DNA of 51,866 nucleotides. Source: Clostridiales bacterium. Its GTDB lineage: Bacteria > Bacillota > Clostridia > Saccharofermentanales > Saccharofermentanaceae. Each line of letters begins with the position of its first letter. Within the stretch, counting starts at the first letter, position 1. This document shows, piece after piece, positions 36,352 to 44,023 of this stretch. The stretch spans positions 1 to 51,866 of the forward strand of contig JAFZWN010000110.1 in assembly GCA_017617295.1 (NCBI GenBank). Direction: 5' to 3'. The notes under the pieces were generated by a model that saw only the letters and a list, made by a program, of their open reading frames with translations, was not told the origin of the DNA and made no database searches. Made by a program: the position numbers and the translations under genes.

Positions 36352-36394
36352 AAAAGGGCTGTGAAGGAGATCGACTTCACGGCCCTTTTATATT
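36352..36394 (+). terminator. terminator of DUF4214 gene 4
   Basis: AAAAGGGCTGTGAAG (36352-36366) pairs with CTTCACGGCCCTTTT (36375-36389) over an 8-nt loop, and T-rich sequence follows. It is unrelated to the stem shared by genes 1, 3 and 5. Confidence 0.85.
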
Positions 36395-36496
36395 TTTGAA
36401 ATGGTAAGCGAATGTCATAACAGGATTAAGGTTATTTTAAGAATAGTTAAGATATGATAAAGATATCTTGAGGATTGATTTTTTCTAAAATATTCA

Positions 36497-36505
36497 TGAT
36501 ATAAT
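36497..36505 (+). promoter_or_regulatory. promoter of DUF4214 gene 5
   Basis: Extended -10: TGA then TATAAT at 36500-36505. The same AGGAGGATAGAT block as gene 4 precedes ATG 36536 and decides this start over ATG 36518. Confidence 0.6.
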
Positions 36506-36535
36506 TTTTTTAATTTTATGGATAGGAGGATAGAT

Positions 36536-38242
36536 ATGAAACACAAAAAATTAGTATCAGCAGTACTTTCGGGGGCTATGATGGTATCTATGATACCTCA
36601 GGTCTTATCGGCAGACACCACAGATGAACTCGGATCGGATCAGGAGGATATCGTCTTTTCCGACCATAATACGGAAAGTGATATTACCATTGATTCAACG
36701 AGCTTTCCGGATCCGGAATTCAATGCTTATGTCAGGGAGAATTATGATACCGACTCTGACGGGATCCTGAGTGCTTCCGAGATCGGCTCTGTTAAGGAGA
36801 TCGATGTACATGGGAGAGGTATCGCGAGCCTGGAGGGGATCAGATCCTTTACTTCTCTTGAAAAACTCGTCTGTGCGACGAACGAGTTGACAACTCTTGA
36901 TCTGTCCGGGATGACAACTCTTGAATTAGTCAACTGCACAAGTAACTCGATTTCTTCTCTTGATGTGTCAGGTCTTAGTAATCTCACGATGCTTATGGCT
37001 GACCGTAATGAACTTAGGGAGATCGATGTCCGCGAATGCGATAATCTTCAGTATCTTACAGTTTCTTATAACCACATATCTGAACTTTTGCTTTCGCATA
37101 TGGATGAACTTCTCCTCCTGTCATGTTCTCATAATGAAATGGAAACACTGTATGTCTCGGGAGCTAAAGTCTCACAGATATCCTGCGAGAATAATAACCT
37201 CACGGGTATAGATGTGTCTTTTGTTCCCAATCTTTCGTGCCTCTGGTGTTTTGCAAATGAGATAGATGCGCTTGATCTCAGAAATACTCCCAAACTTGCA
37301 GAAAATATAAGAAACTCAGAGCAGGAGAGGTCTTCTGTGGAAAGCGATCCTGTCGACATCTATTCGCAGCCCACCGAAAATGAGCATGTATATTTTTACT
37401 GCCTTATGGTTACCCCCGGTACGATCCTTTATATGCCGGAGAGTACCGAGCCTACGACTACGACTACACCTGCACCTGCCGTTGAGATCCCTGATGAGCC
37501 CGGAGTATCCGGATTTGTCGAGAGACTTTACTGCGTAGCTCTTGGAAGAAGATCCGATGCGGAAGGTAAGCAGAACTGGATCGATGCGATCACATCCGGC
37601 GCCAACACGGGTGCAGATGCCGCCAGAGGATTCCTCTTAAGCCCGGAGTTCCTTAACAAGGATATGAGCACATCCGAATTCGTAGACATTCTTTACAGGA
37701 CATTCTTCGGAAGAGAGCCTGACCAGAACGGTCACGATGCATGGGTAGCTGCTATCAACAACGGCGCATCCAAGGAAGAAGTCATCAACGGATTCATCAA
37801 CTCCACGGAGTGGGCAAATCTCTGCGTCTCCTACGGTATCAGCAGCGGCGGAACTGGTGTTCCCAATATTGAGGTCGAACCTAATTCCGCTACCATCGAA
37901 TTCGCCACAAGGCTTTATACGACATGCCTCGGCCGTGACGCCGATGAACCCGGTATGCTTGCGTGGGCTAGGCAACTCGCTAACCAGAGAGATACGGGTA
38001 CGGGCGCTGCCAGAGGATTCTTCTTCAGCGAAGAGTTCACAAGACAGAATGTATCTAACGAAGAGTACGTAAACAGGCTCTACAGGACATTTATGGGCCG
38101 TGAGGCTGACGAAGCAGGCTTCAGTGCTTGGGTTGCCCAGCTTAATGCGGGAACATCCCGTGAGGAAGTCTTTAACGGATTCGCTCAGTCTGTCGAGTTC
38201 ACGAGGATCTGCGCTTCTTACGGCATAATCAAGGGATCCTGA
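36536..38242 (+). CDS. secreted EF-hand/LRR protein with two DUF4214 domains (gene 5)
   Basis: 568 aa from ATG 36536. Signal peptide (about 1-26), acidic spacer, F-P-D-P-E-F-N-A-Y-V, EF-hand-like loop D-T-D-S-D-G-I-L-S-A-S-E, and leucine-rich repeats rich in short L-x-C/L-x-N units (about 95-260). A Thr/Pro linker (T-T-T-T-T-P-A-P-A) leads to the double DUF4214 module, from about residue 327. The C-terminal repeat is almost the same as gene 4. It closes the five-gene LRR array and has a terminator whose stem is shared with genes 1 and 3. Presumed extracellular; ligand unknown. Confidence 0.9.
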   Translation: MKHKKLVSAVLSGAMMVSMIPQVLSADTTDELGSDQEDIVFSDHNTESDITIDSTSFPDPEFNAYVRENYDTDSDGILSASEIGSVKEIDVHGRGIASLEGIRSFTSLEKLVCATNELTTLDLSGMTTLELVNCTSNSISSLDVSGLSNLTMLMADRNELREIDVRECDNLQYLTVSYNHISELLLSHMDELLLLSCSHNEMETLYVSGAKVSQISCENNNLTGIDVSFVPNLSCLWCFANEIDALDLRNTPKLAENIRNSEQERSSVESDPVDIYSQPTENEHVYFYCLMVTPGTILYMPESTEPTTTTTPAPAVEIPDEPGVSGFVERLYCVALGRRSDAEGKQNWIDAITSGANTGADAARGFLLSPEFLNKDMSTSEFVDILYRTFFGREPDQNGHDAWVAAINNGASKEEVINGFINSTEWANLCVSYGISSGGTGVPNIEVEPNSATIEFATRLYTTCLGRDADEPGMLAWARQLANQRDTGTGAARGFFFSEEFTRQNVSNEEYVNRLYRTFMGREADEAGFSAWVAQLNAGTSREEVFNGFAQSVEFTRICASYGIIKGS

Positions 38243-38270
38243 TCACCGACCATCAGATTACTGACCACGG

Positions 38271-38302
38271 GGCTGTCTTCCTTCGCGAAGGCAGCCCTTT
38301 TT
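38271..38302 (+). terminator. terminator of DUF4214 gene 5
   Basis: The same stem as genes 1 and 3: GGCTGTCTTC (38271-38280), loop CTTCGC, GAAGGCAGCC (38287-38296), then CTTTTTG. Confidence 0.88.
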
Positions 38303-38404
38303 GTGCATCCGATGGGGGGCTCATTACTGCCCCCTGCTTTTGGCAATCTCCCTGAAAGCACATGTAGCCGGATCCCTGTTGCTTGCTGTTTGGAATATTG
38401 ATTA

Positions 38405-38542
38405 CAACCTTTTTCGCGAAAAATCGAAAAAAGGTTGTAGTGATGGTAAAAAAAATCATCAAAAAGGTTGTATGTAAGGTCTGAAAACAGCGAAAAAGGT
38501 TGAATGAAAGGTCACTGATTTATGAAAAAGGTTGAATCCTAC
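38405..38542. repeat. 32-bp periodic direct-repeat array upstream of CDF gene
   Basis: Most of the 394-bp gap between gene 5 and the CDF gene. AAGGTTG, preceded by a run of A, occurs at 38431, 38464, 38496 and 38528 (spacing 33, 32, 32), and an inverted copy CAACCTT is at 38405-38411. Units 2 and 3 share AAAAAGGTTGWATG-AAGGTC. The spacing is close to three helical turns, which suits side-by-side binding of a regulator. Confidence 0.7.
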
Positions 38543-38601
38543 CTGGCGGGTAGGTATTGTGTGGACGGCCTTCAGTTCCTCAGATTAAATAAACAGGTCA
38601 T

Positions 38602-38629
38602 TTGAGTAACAACACCGGAGTTGTATAAT
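38602..38629 (+). promoter_or_regulatory. CDF-transporter promoter, leaderless arrangement
   Basis: TTGAGT (38602-38607) and TATAAT (38624-38629) are 16 bp apart. The ATG at 38637 is 7 nt after the -10, with no Shine-Dalgarno, so the RNA should start at the start codon. Confidence 0.65.
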
Positions 38630-38636
38630 TATTCTT

Positions 38637-39785
38637 ATGACAAATCTACTTATCAGGCTGTTCATAAAGGACAAGGAGAAGGGCGACCGTCATCAGTACG
38701 GTGTCATGGCAGGTATCGTGGGGATATGCTGCAATCTCCTGCTCGCGGTCTTTAAGATCATTACCGGTATCCTGACCGGAGCGGTCTCCATTGCCACGGA
38801 TGCGGTCAACAATTCGTCCGATGCCGTCTCGTCGATAATCACTCTGGTAGGGTTCAAGATATCGGGTAAGCCCGCCGACCGTGAGCACCCGTACGGTCAC
38901 GGCAGGGTAGAGTACATTACCGGTTTTATCGTGGCGGCGGCCGTTATAGCAGTTGCGCTGACGCTTCTCAAGGAATCTGTTTCCAATATATTTAATCCGA
39001 CCGAGCTTGATGTCAGTATATCTACGCTGGTCGTGCTTGTTGTCTCGATCGGCATCAAGATCTGGATGAGCCTTTTCTACGGAAAGATAGCGAAGAAGAT
39101 CTCCTCGGAAGCCATGAGAGCCACGGCGGCAGACAGCAGAGCAGACTGCATCACGACGGGAGTCGCACTGCTTTCGGTCTTAATGATGCTCGTGTTCAAT
39201 ATAAACGTCGACGGTTATGCCGGCGCGATCGTATCCCTGTTTGTTATCTGGTCGGGTATCAAGGCTGCCGGAGATACGCTGAAACCATTGCTCGGAAGCG
39301 CTCCCGATAAGGAACTTATCGAAAAGATAGAGAAGGAAGCCCGAAGCCATGAGAAAGTGCTCGGAGTCCATGATATAAGAGTCCACGAATACGGTCACGA
39401 CGTGATAGTCGCCTCCGGTCATATAGAAGTACCTTATGATATGTCGCTCGTTGAGGCTCATGAGATGGTCGATGCTATCGAGAAGAACATTCTATCGTCA
39501 GGTCTTGTTACCGAGATGACCTTTCACGTCGATCCCGTCATGACAGATGATGAGGAGATGATAGATCATCGCGAAAAGATCCTCAATGCTCTGAAGGCTC
39601 TGGATCCGAAAGCCGATCTTCACGATTTCAGGATGATCCATGCGGCAGATACGGATACGCTTATCTTTGAGATACTGGTCCCTTATGAAGTCAGTATGAC
39701 GGACGACGAACTGAGGGCATACGTAAGCGACAAAAAGCTTATTGGGGACAGATGTGAATGTAAGATAATCGTTGACCGCGAGTGA
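38637..39785 (+). CDS. cation diffusion facilitator (CDF) family metal exporter
   Basis: 382 aa. The N-terminal half has six membrane segments, with D-A-V-N-N-S-S-D in TM2, H-P-Y-G-H-G-R-V-E-Y between TM2 and TM3, and D-S-R-A-D in TM5, the paired metal-site positions of CDF proton/metal antiporters. The cytoplasmic domain (about 215-300, with V-H-D-I-R-V-H-E-Y-G) is followed by an extra ~75 residues that look like a second, diverged copy, making the protein longer than E. coli FieF (~300 aa). It should export divalent metal; Zn, Fe or Mn cannot be settled by eye, though DxxxD in both sites would fit Mn or Fe. It is convergent with a MntP-ZIP fusion, forming a metal homeostasis locus. Confidence 0.92.
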   Translation: MTNLLIRLFIKDKEKGDRHQYGVMAGIVGICCNLLLAVFKIITGILTGAVSIATDAVNNSSDAVSSIITLVGFKISGKPADREHPYGHGRVEYITGFIVAAAVIAVALTLLKESVSNIFNPTELDVSISTLVVLVVSIGIKIWMSLFYGKIAKKISSEAMRATAADSRADCITTGVALLSVLMMLVFNINVDGYAGAIVSLFVIWSGIKAAGDTLKPLLGSAPDKELIEKIEKEARSHEKVLGVHDIRVHEYGHDVIVASGHIEVPYDMSLVEAHEMVDAIEKNILSSGLVTEMTFHVDPVMTDDEEMIDHREKILNALKALDPKADLHDFRMIHAADTDTLIFEILVPYEVSMTDDELRAYVSDKKLIGDRCECKIIVDRE

Positions 39786-40130
39786 TCATATATTGCTCGC
39801 TAAGGTCCTCCGCGCTTCGCTTGTGCGGAAATCGCTCGCAAATATGATCACTCGCCTGCAGTTTTCCGGAATGAAGCCGCCAGAGAGTTTATTGCTCGCT
39901 AAGGTCCTCCGCGCTTCGCTTGTGCGGAAATCGCTCGCAAAAAACATCACTCGCCTGCGGTTGTGCGGAAGTCGCTCGCAAATATGATCACTCGCCTGCA
40001 GTTTTCCGGAATGAAGCCGCCAGAGAGTTTTTTGCTCGCTAGGGTCCTCCGCGCTTCGCTTGTGCGGAAATCGCTCGCAAATATGATCACTCGCCTGCTG
40101 AAGGTCGTTCCCAAAAGCACCGCGAGTGAT
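39777..40130. repeat. complex repeat block between convergent metal-transport genes
   Basis: The 346-bp intergenic space is wholly repeat. TTGCTCGCTAAGG-type units start at 39793, 39892 and 40032; the sub-unit TTGTGCGGAARTCGCTCGCAA starts at 39821, 39920, 39961 and 40060; the tail CAGTTTTCCGGAATGAAGCC occurs twice (~39859 and ~39999). GCGAGTGATCATAT at the left edge (overlapping the CDF stop) is inverted as ATATGATCACTCGC inside the units, and GCGAGTGAT recurs at 40122-40130 next to the other gene's stop. Inner TCCGC/GCGGA arms can form hairpins. It may end both transcripts. It resembles the block upstream of uvrB. Confidence 0.8.
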
Positions 40131-40131
40131 A

Positions 40132-41493
40132 TTATTTTCCGGATATAAAAGTAAGCACCATCATAAGAGTAAAGAAGACCGCAAATGAGATCGTTCCTTT
40201 ATCGGAATGCTTTTCGGTGATCATCGACGGGATCGTCTCTTCGATAACGAGGAAGGTCATCGCGCCGCCCGTAAGGGACATTATAAACGGCAGGCTACCC
40301 GGGATTGCGTTAACCAGTATTATCGTTGCTATTCCGAGGACCGGTTCCACGACGCCGGAGATGACTCCCATCAGAAATGACTTGCCCTTTTCTTCGCCGC
40401 CGGCTCTTAAAGGCGATGAAACGAATGCGCCTTCAGGGATATTCTGTATGGCGATACCGATAGTAAGCGCGAGCGCGACCGCGACGGTGATATCTCCGAA
40501 AGTATTGAGAAAAGCGGCATAGACCGCGCCAACAGCCATACCCTCGGGAATGTGATGGATTATCTCAGAGAGAACGACCTTACCGGAGAATCCGAGCTTG
40601 CTCGAAGGGCCTTCATCGGCATTTGTAAAAACATGAGTATGAGGTACCGCCTTGTCGAGCAGATACTGGAAAGCGGTACCGATGATGAATCCGGCGGCTG
40701 CCATATATATCATGCCGCAGTTAATAGCGGGGTATAGGAGTGCCCATATCGAGCATGCCATCATGATCCCGCCGGCCATTCCCGTAAGTATCAGCTTCAG
40801 GCTGTCTCTGATCTTATCCCTGATAACAAATACGAATGCCGATCCGATGACTGTCCCCGCAAAAGGTATAAGAAGTCCGAAAAGGACATCGCTGTTGTTC
40901 ATGAACTCGATGATACCGAAATGCTCGAGGATGATCTTGATACCGATAAAGATCAGGACGATACCGCCCGCGGCTTCTGCACCGGACTTGTATCTGGCGC
41001 CGAAGACGTTTCCTATACGTACACCGAATGCTGAGAAGACAAAGGTTGTTACTGTGATGATCAGACAGGCGATAACAGTATTGATAAGGACCGGCGCATT
41101 GATGATATTGACCGGTACCGCGACAAAAGTAATGCCGACGGCAAGGGCGTCGATCGATGTCGCTACGGCCATCATGAACATCGTTTTGATATTGAATCCC
41201 GGCTTGGTCTCTTCCTCTTCTTTTGAAAAGGCTTCTCTTAACATGTTCGTGCCTATGATCGCCAGAAGGATAAAGGCGAGCCAGGGAGCTATCTTGTTGA
41301 TGATGTTTTCAAATCTGGTTCCGAGGACGAATCCGATAAACGGCATAAGTCCCTGGAATCCTCCAAACCAGATACTGCAGATCAGGCTCTCCTTAAAAGA
41401 GACCTTTTTTGTCTCGAGACCTTTGCAGATAGATACGGCAAAAGCATCCATCGAGAGACCTATAGCCAAAAGTATCAATTCGATAATTCCCAT
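40132..41493 (-). CDS. MntP manganese exporter fused to a ZIP-family metal transporter
   Basis: 453 aa in one uninterrupted frame. Residues 1-~193 are a complete MntP: six membrane segments, with G-L-S-M-D-A-F-A-V (Asp16) and A-T-S-I-D-A-L-A-V (Asp115), matching Asp16 and Asp118 of E. coli MntP. Residues ~200-453 are a ZIP/GufA-type transporter with H-H-I-P-E-G-M-A-V-G (His313, His314, Glu317) and Q-N-I-P-E-G (Asn351, Glu354), the binuclear metal site. MntP proteins export Mn and ZIP proteins usually import Zn, Fe or Mn, so one polypeptide seems to combine the two. It has no Shine-Dalgarno, and a -10 box 9 nt before the ATG predicts a leaderless mRNA, leaving no room for a Mn riboswitch. Confidence 0.9.
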   Translation of the reverse strand: MGIIELILLAIGLSMDAFAVSICKGLETKKVSFKESLICSIWFGGFQGLMPFIGFVLGTRFENIINKIAPWLAFILLAIIGTNMLREAFSKEEEETKPGFNIKTMFMMAVATSIDALAVGITFVAVPVNIINAPVLINTVIACLIITVTTFVFSAFGVRIGNVFGARYKSGAEAAGGIVLIFIGIKIILEHFGIIEFMNNSDVLFGLLIPFAGTVIGSAFVFVIRDKIRDSLKLILTGMAGGIMMACSIWALLYPAINCGMIYMAAAGFIIGTAFQYLLDKAVPHTHVFTNADEGPSSKLGFSGKVVLSEIIHHIPEGMAVGAVYAAFLNTFGDITVAVALALTIGIAIQNIPEGAFVSSPLRAGGEEKGKSFLMGVISGVVEPVLGIATIILVNAIPGSLPFIMSLTGGAMTFLVIEETIPSMITEKHSDKGTISFAVFFTLMMVLTFISGK

Positions 41494-41502
41494 AGCTTAC
41501 TG

Positions 41503-41511
41503 ATTATATCA
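41503..41511 (-). promoter_or_regulatory. promoter of MntP-ZIP gene, leaderless arrangement
   Basis: On the minus strand, TGA then TATAAT (41508-41503) forms an extended -10 that ends 9 nt before ATG 41493, with no Shine-Dalgarno between. The divergent DUF4214 gene 6 promoter lies alongside. Confidence 0.6.
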
Positions 41512-41518
41512 CAGACAG

Positions 41519-41548
41519 TTGCATCGGTATTCTGCTCTTTTGTATAAT
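41519..41548 (+). promoter_or_regulatory. promoter of DUF4214 gene 6
   Basis: TTGCAT (41519-41524) and TATAAT (41543-41548) are spaced 18 bp apart. AAGGAGG precedes ATG 41585. Confidence 0.6.
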
Positions 41549-41584
41549 CCTAGATATATCCCTTGAGAGCAAGGAGGACTTCAT

Positions 41585-43843
41585 ATGCGCAGAAGATTCG
41601 GAAGCGGTCTGGTCTCGCTTTTGGCAGCGGTATCGATCATCTTTGGGTGTTTTTCAGCGGTATCTGCCGATGTTGCGGTTACAGATTGCAGGGAGATGGT
41701 TGTAGGGCAGGAATACAGGGTGGACAACACCCACGGTGCTCTTTCCAACTGGTTTGAGTTTACTCCCGGAAACAGCGACATCTATGCTTTCAGGACTGTC
41801 AGCCCCGGCTACGATCCCATCCTTCTTCTTTTCGATGAGCAGATGAACCTTCTCTCGTATAACGCTGATATCAATACTAATGAAAGCAATGAGTCTTATC
41901 TGGCATATCCTCTTGAGGCCGGGACCAGATACTATATAAAGGCGATGAGACAGTTCTATTCTGACGACAGCCTGACTTACAGAGTTATCGGAAGTTCCGG
42001 ATACGGGCTTTATGTGGAACAGGGAGGTGTATACGGCACTCTTACCATAAATCAGGATCTCGTTGATCAGGGCACGGACTGCAGATGTACCTGTCCTAAG
42101 ATGAATATAGTAAAGATGGATATCATAGGAGCAGATGCGGATACTATTTTCGTATGGTACGGTCCGAACGGACTTCTTAATACCACAGGTGATCACTATG
42201 AGTTCCAGATGGGGATATTTGCAGGATATCGTGAATACTATTGCCTGGTAAACAAAGGCGGTCTTTCGGTACGTATCAATTTCAAGGTGGCTTTGCCTCT
42301 CCCGACGATAGGGGGCAGATCGGGTAATGCGGGATATGAAGCATTCCTTCTGGATCCCGGAGCGGAGTTCGTATTTGATGAAGAGATATCTAATCCTTCC
42401 GATGCCAGCTTCATATCATCAGTTACTTCGTTAACAGGCAATAATGAGATCAGTGAGGATACACCGTTTACCATTGGATCAGTCGAGGGTACGGACGTCT
42501 GCTGTTATCTGACTGCCATATTAAACGGACAGATGTTTACAGGCAAATCCTATTTTCTGTTTGTCCTGGATGATTCGGTCGAAGAAGTGACGGTTAATAC
42601 TCCTCATGAGTCGTCTTTTGACGGATCATCTTACACCGGATATCAGGTGCTGTCATTTACTCCTGAACAGACGGGTCACTATACTGTCTCTTCAGAGGGA
42701 CTGGAAGGATGTACGCGCTTCACTGCCATGTTTGATCCTGACCGCAGCATTATAGCTTCTTTTCCCGACCGGACGATAAACAGTTCCGATGAACATGAAA
42801 TGTTTATACTCAATTATGTGGAGGAGATGACAGAATCCGAGTTTGATGCGTATATTAAGAATGATGTTACTTTCGAGGTTGATCTCGAAGCGGGCAGAAC
42901 GTATTATTTATGCACTATGTTTAACGGTCAGGGAGAGGGAACCGTAACTTTCACATATAATGATCCCGGTGAGCCGGATCCCACCACTGATACACCTACA
43001 CCGGAACCTGCTTCGGATACTCCGGCACCATCCACGCCGGCTCCGTCTACTCCCGCACCTTCCACACCCGCTCCGGTAACGGAACCTGCTTCTCCTTCGG
43101 AAGGGTATAGCGTATCAGACTTCGTCGAGAGACTTTATACGGTCGCGCTCGGCCGTTCTTCCGATCCCGTCGGCAAGTCCGAATGGATCGCGGCAGTGAC
43201 CGAAAGAGGAGAGACCGGTGCTGATCTTGCCAGGGGATTCCTCTATAGCCCGGAGTTCCTGAATAAGGATGTATCCAATACCGATTTTGTTAAAGTGCTC
43301 TACAGAACTTTCTTCAACAGGGAACCTGATGCTGAAGGACTCGCAGGATGGGTAGCCGTACTTGACAACGGTGAACCGAAACAGAACGTAATAGAAGGCT
43401 TTATCAATTCCACCGAGTGGGCCAACCTCTGTCTTCTTTACGGCATCAGAAACGGCGGTACCGGAGTCCCTTCCATAACGGTAGAACCAAATGAGAGGAC
43501 TATCGAATTCGCCACCAGGCTCTATACGACCTGTCTTGGAAGAGCAGCCGAGGAAGGCGGCATGATGGCCTGGGCAAGACAGCTTTCCAATCAGAGAGAT
43601 ACGGGTACTGGCGCAGCGCACGGATTCTTCTTCAGTGAAGAGTTTACCCGTCAGAACGTATCAAACGCCGAGTTCGTCAACCGCCTGTACCGGACTTTCA
43701 TGGGCCGTGAGGCCGACGAAGCGGGCTTCAGCGCATGGGTAGCCCAGCTCGATTCGGGCGTCAGCCGCGAAGAGGTCTTTAACGGATTTGCGGGATCAGT
43801 CGAGTTCGGCAGGATCTGCGCAGATTACGGCATCATAAGATAA
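41585..43843 (+). CDS. secreted PPC-like protein with two DUF4214 domains (gene 6)
   Basis: 752 aa. Signal peptide (about 1-28, ending A-V-S-A-D). Two beta domains resembling bacterial pre-peptidase C-terminal (PPC) folds: residues ~35-130 (W-F-E-F-T-P-G...Y-D-P-I-L-L-L-F-D) and ~335-460 (L-S-F-T-P-E-Q-T-G-H-Y). Between them is an Ig/beta-type segment. A Pro/Thr/Ser linker with repeated P-A-P-S-T (about 465-505) leads to the double DUF4214 module, from residue ~513. The constant C-terminal module with an entirely different passenger is the main evidence that DUF4214 is a portable targeting or attachment unit. It ends with the usual Y-G-I-I-R and a good terminator. Confidence 0.88.
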   Translation: MRRRFGSGLVSLLAAVSIIFGCFSAVSADVAVTDCREMVVGQEYRVDNTHGALSNWFEFTPGNSDIYAFRTVSPGYDPILLLFDEQMNLLSYNADINTNESNESYLAYPLEAGTRYYIKAMRQFYSDDSLTYRVIGSSGYGLYVEQGGVYGTLTINQDLVDQGTDCRCTCPKMNIVKMDIIGADADTIFVWYGPNGLLNTTGDHYEFQMGIFAGYREYYCLVNKGGLSVRINFKVALPLPTIGGRSGNAGYEAFLLDPGAEFVFDEEISNPSDASFISSVTSLTGNNEISEDTPFTIGSVEGTDVCCYLTAILNGQMFTGKSYFLFVLDDSVEEVTVNTPHESSFDGSSYTGYQVLSFTPEQTGHYTVSSEGLEGCTRFTAMFDPDRSIIASFPDRTINSSDEHEMFILNYVEEMTESEFDAYIKNDVTFEVDLEAGRTYYLCTMFNGQGEGTVTFTYNDPGEPDPTTDTPTPEPASDTPAPSTPAPSTPAPSTPAPVTEPASPSEGYSVSDFVERLYTVALGRSSDPVGKSEWIAAVTERGETGADLARGFLYSPEFLNKDVSNTDFVKVLYRTFFNREPDAEGLAGWVAVLDNGEPKQNVIEGFINSTEWANLCLLYGIRNGGTGVPSITVEPNERTIEFATRLYTTCLGRAAEEGGMMAWARQLSNQRDTGTGAAHGFFFSEEFTRQNVSNAEFVNRLYRTFMGREADEAGFSAWVAQLDSGVSREEVFNGFAGSVEFGRICADYGIIR

Positions 43844-43864
43844 GTAAACAGTTACTCTATATAC

Positions 43865-43898
43865 GGCCCCGTGATCGTTCTGACCGCGGGGTCTTTTT
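43865..43898 (+). terminator. terminator of DUF4214 gene 6
   Basis: GGCCCCG (43865-43871) pairs with CGGGGTC (43887-43893, one G-U), followed by TTTTTAT. Confidence 0.82.
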
Positions 43899-43972
43899 AT
43901 TTCATTTTCAAAACTCCCGATCATCTTTTCGAAAAATTTGATAAGTACATAAAGAATACACATCTTATGTTT

Positions 43973-43978
43973 ATACTC
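43973..43978 (+). promoter_or_regulatory. possible -10 of DUF4214 gene 7
   Basis: TATACT about 45 bp before ATG 44024. No clear -35. GGGAGG is the ribosome binding site. Confidence 0.3.
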
Positions 43979-44023
43979 GCGTCATAAGTTTATTGATCTT
44001 ACAAAAAAAGGGAGGATTACTAA

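Noticed and set aside
39772..40148. Two short plus-strand frames after the CDF gene
   Set aside because: They repeat the same peptide because they lie in the repeat block; no ribosome binding sites.
40652..41503. 283-codon frame antisense to the MntP-ZIP gene
   Set aside because: It mirrors a strongly conserved transporter; its Ile/Pro/Ser-rich sequence is the complement of membrane-segment codons.
41494..41584. Manganese (yybP-ykoY) riboswitch before MntP-ZIP
   Set aside because: Only about 90 bp separates the divergent starts and the -10 is 9 nt from the ATG, so there is no 5' leader to hold a riboswitch.
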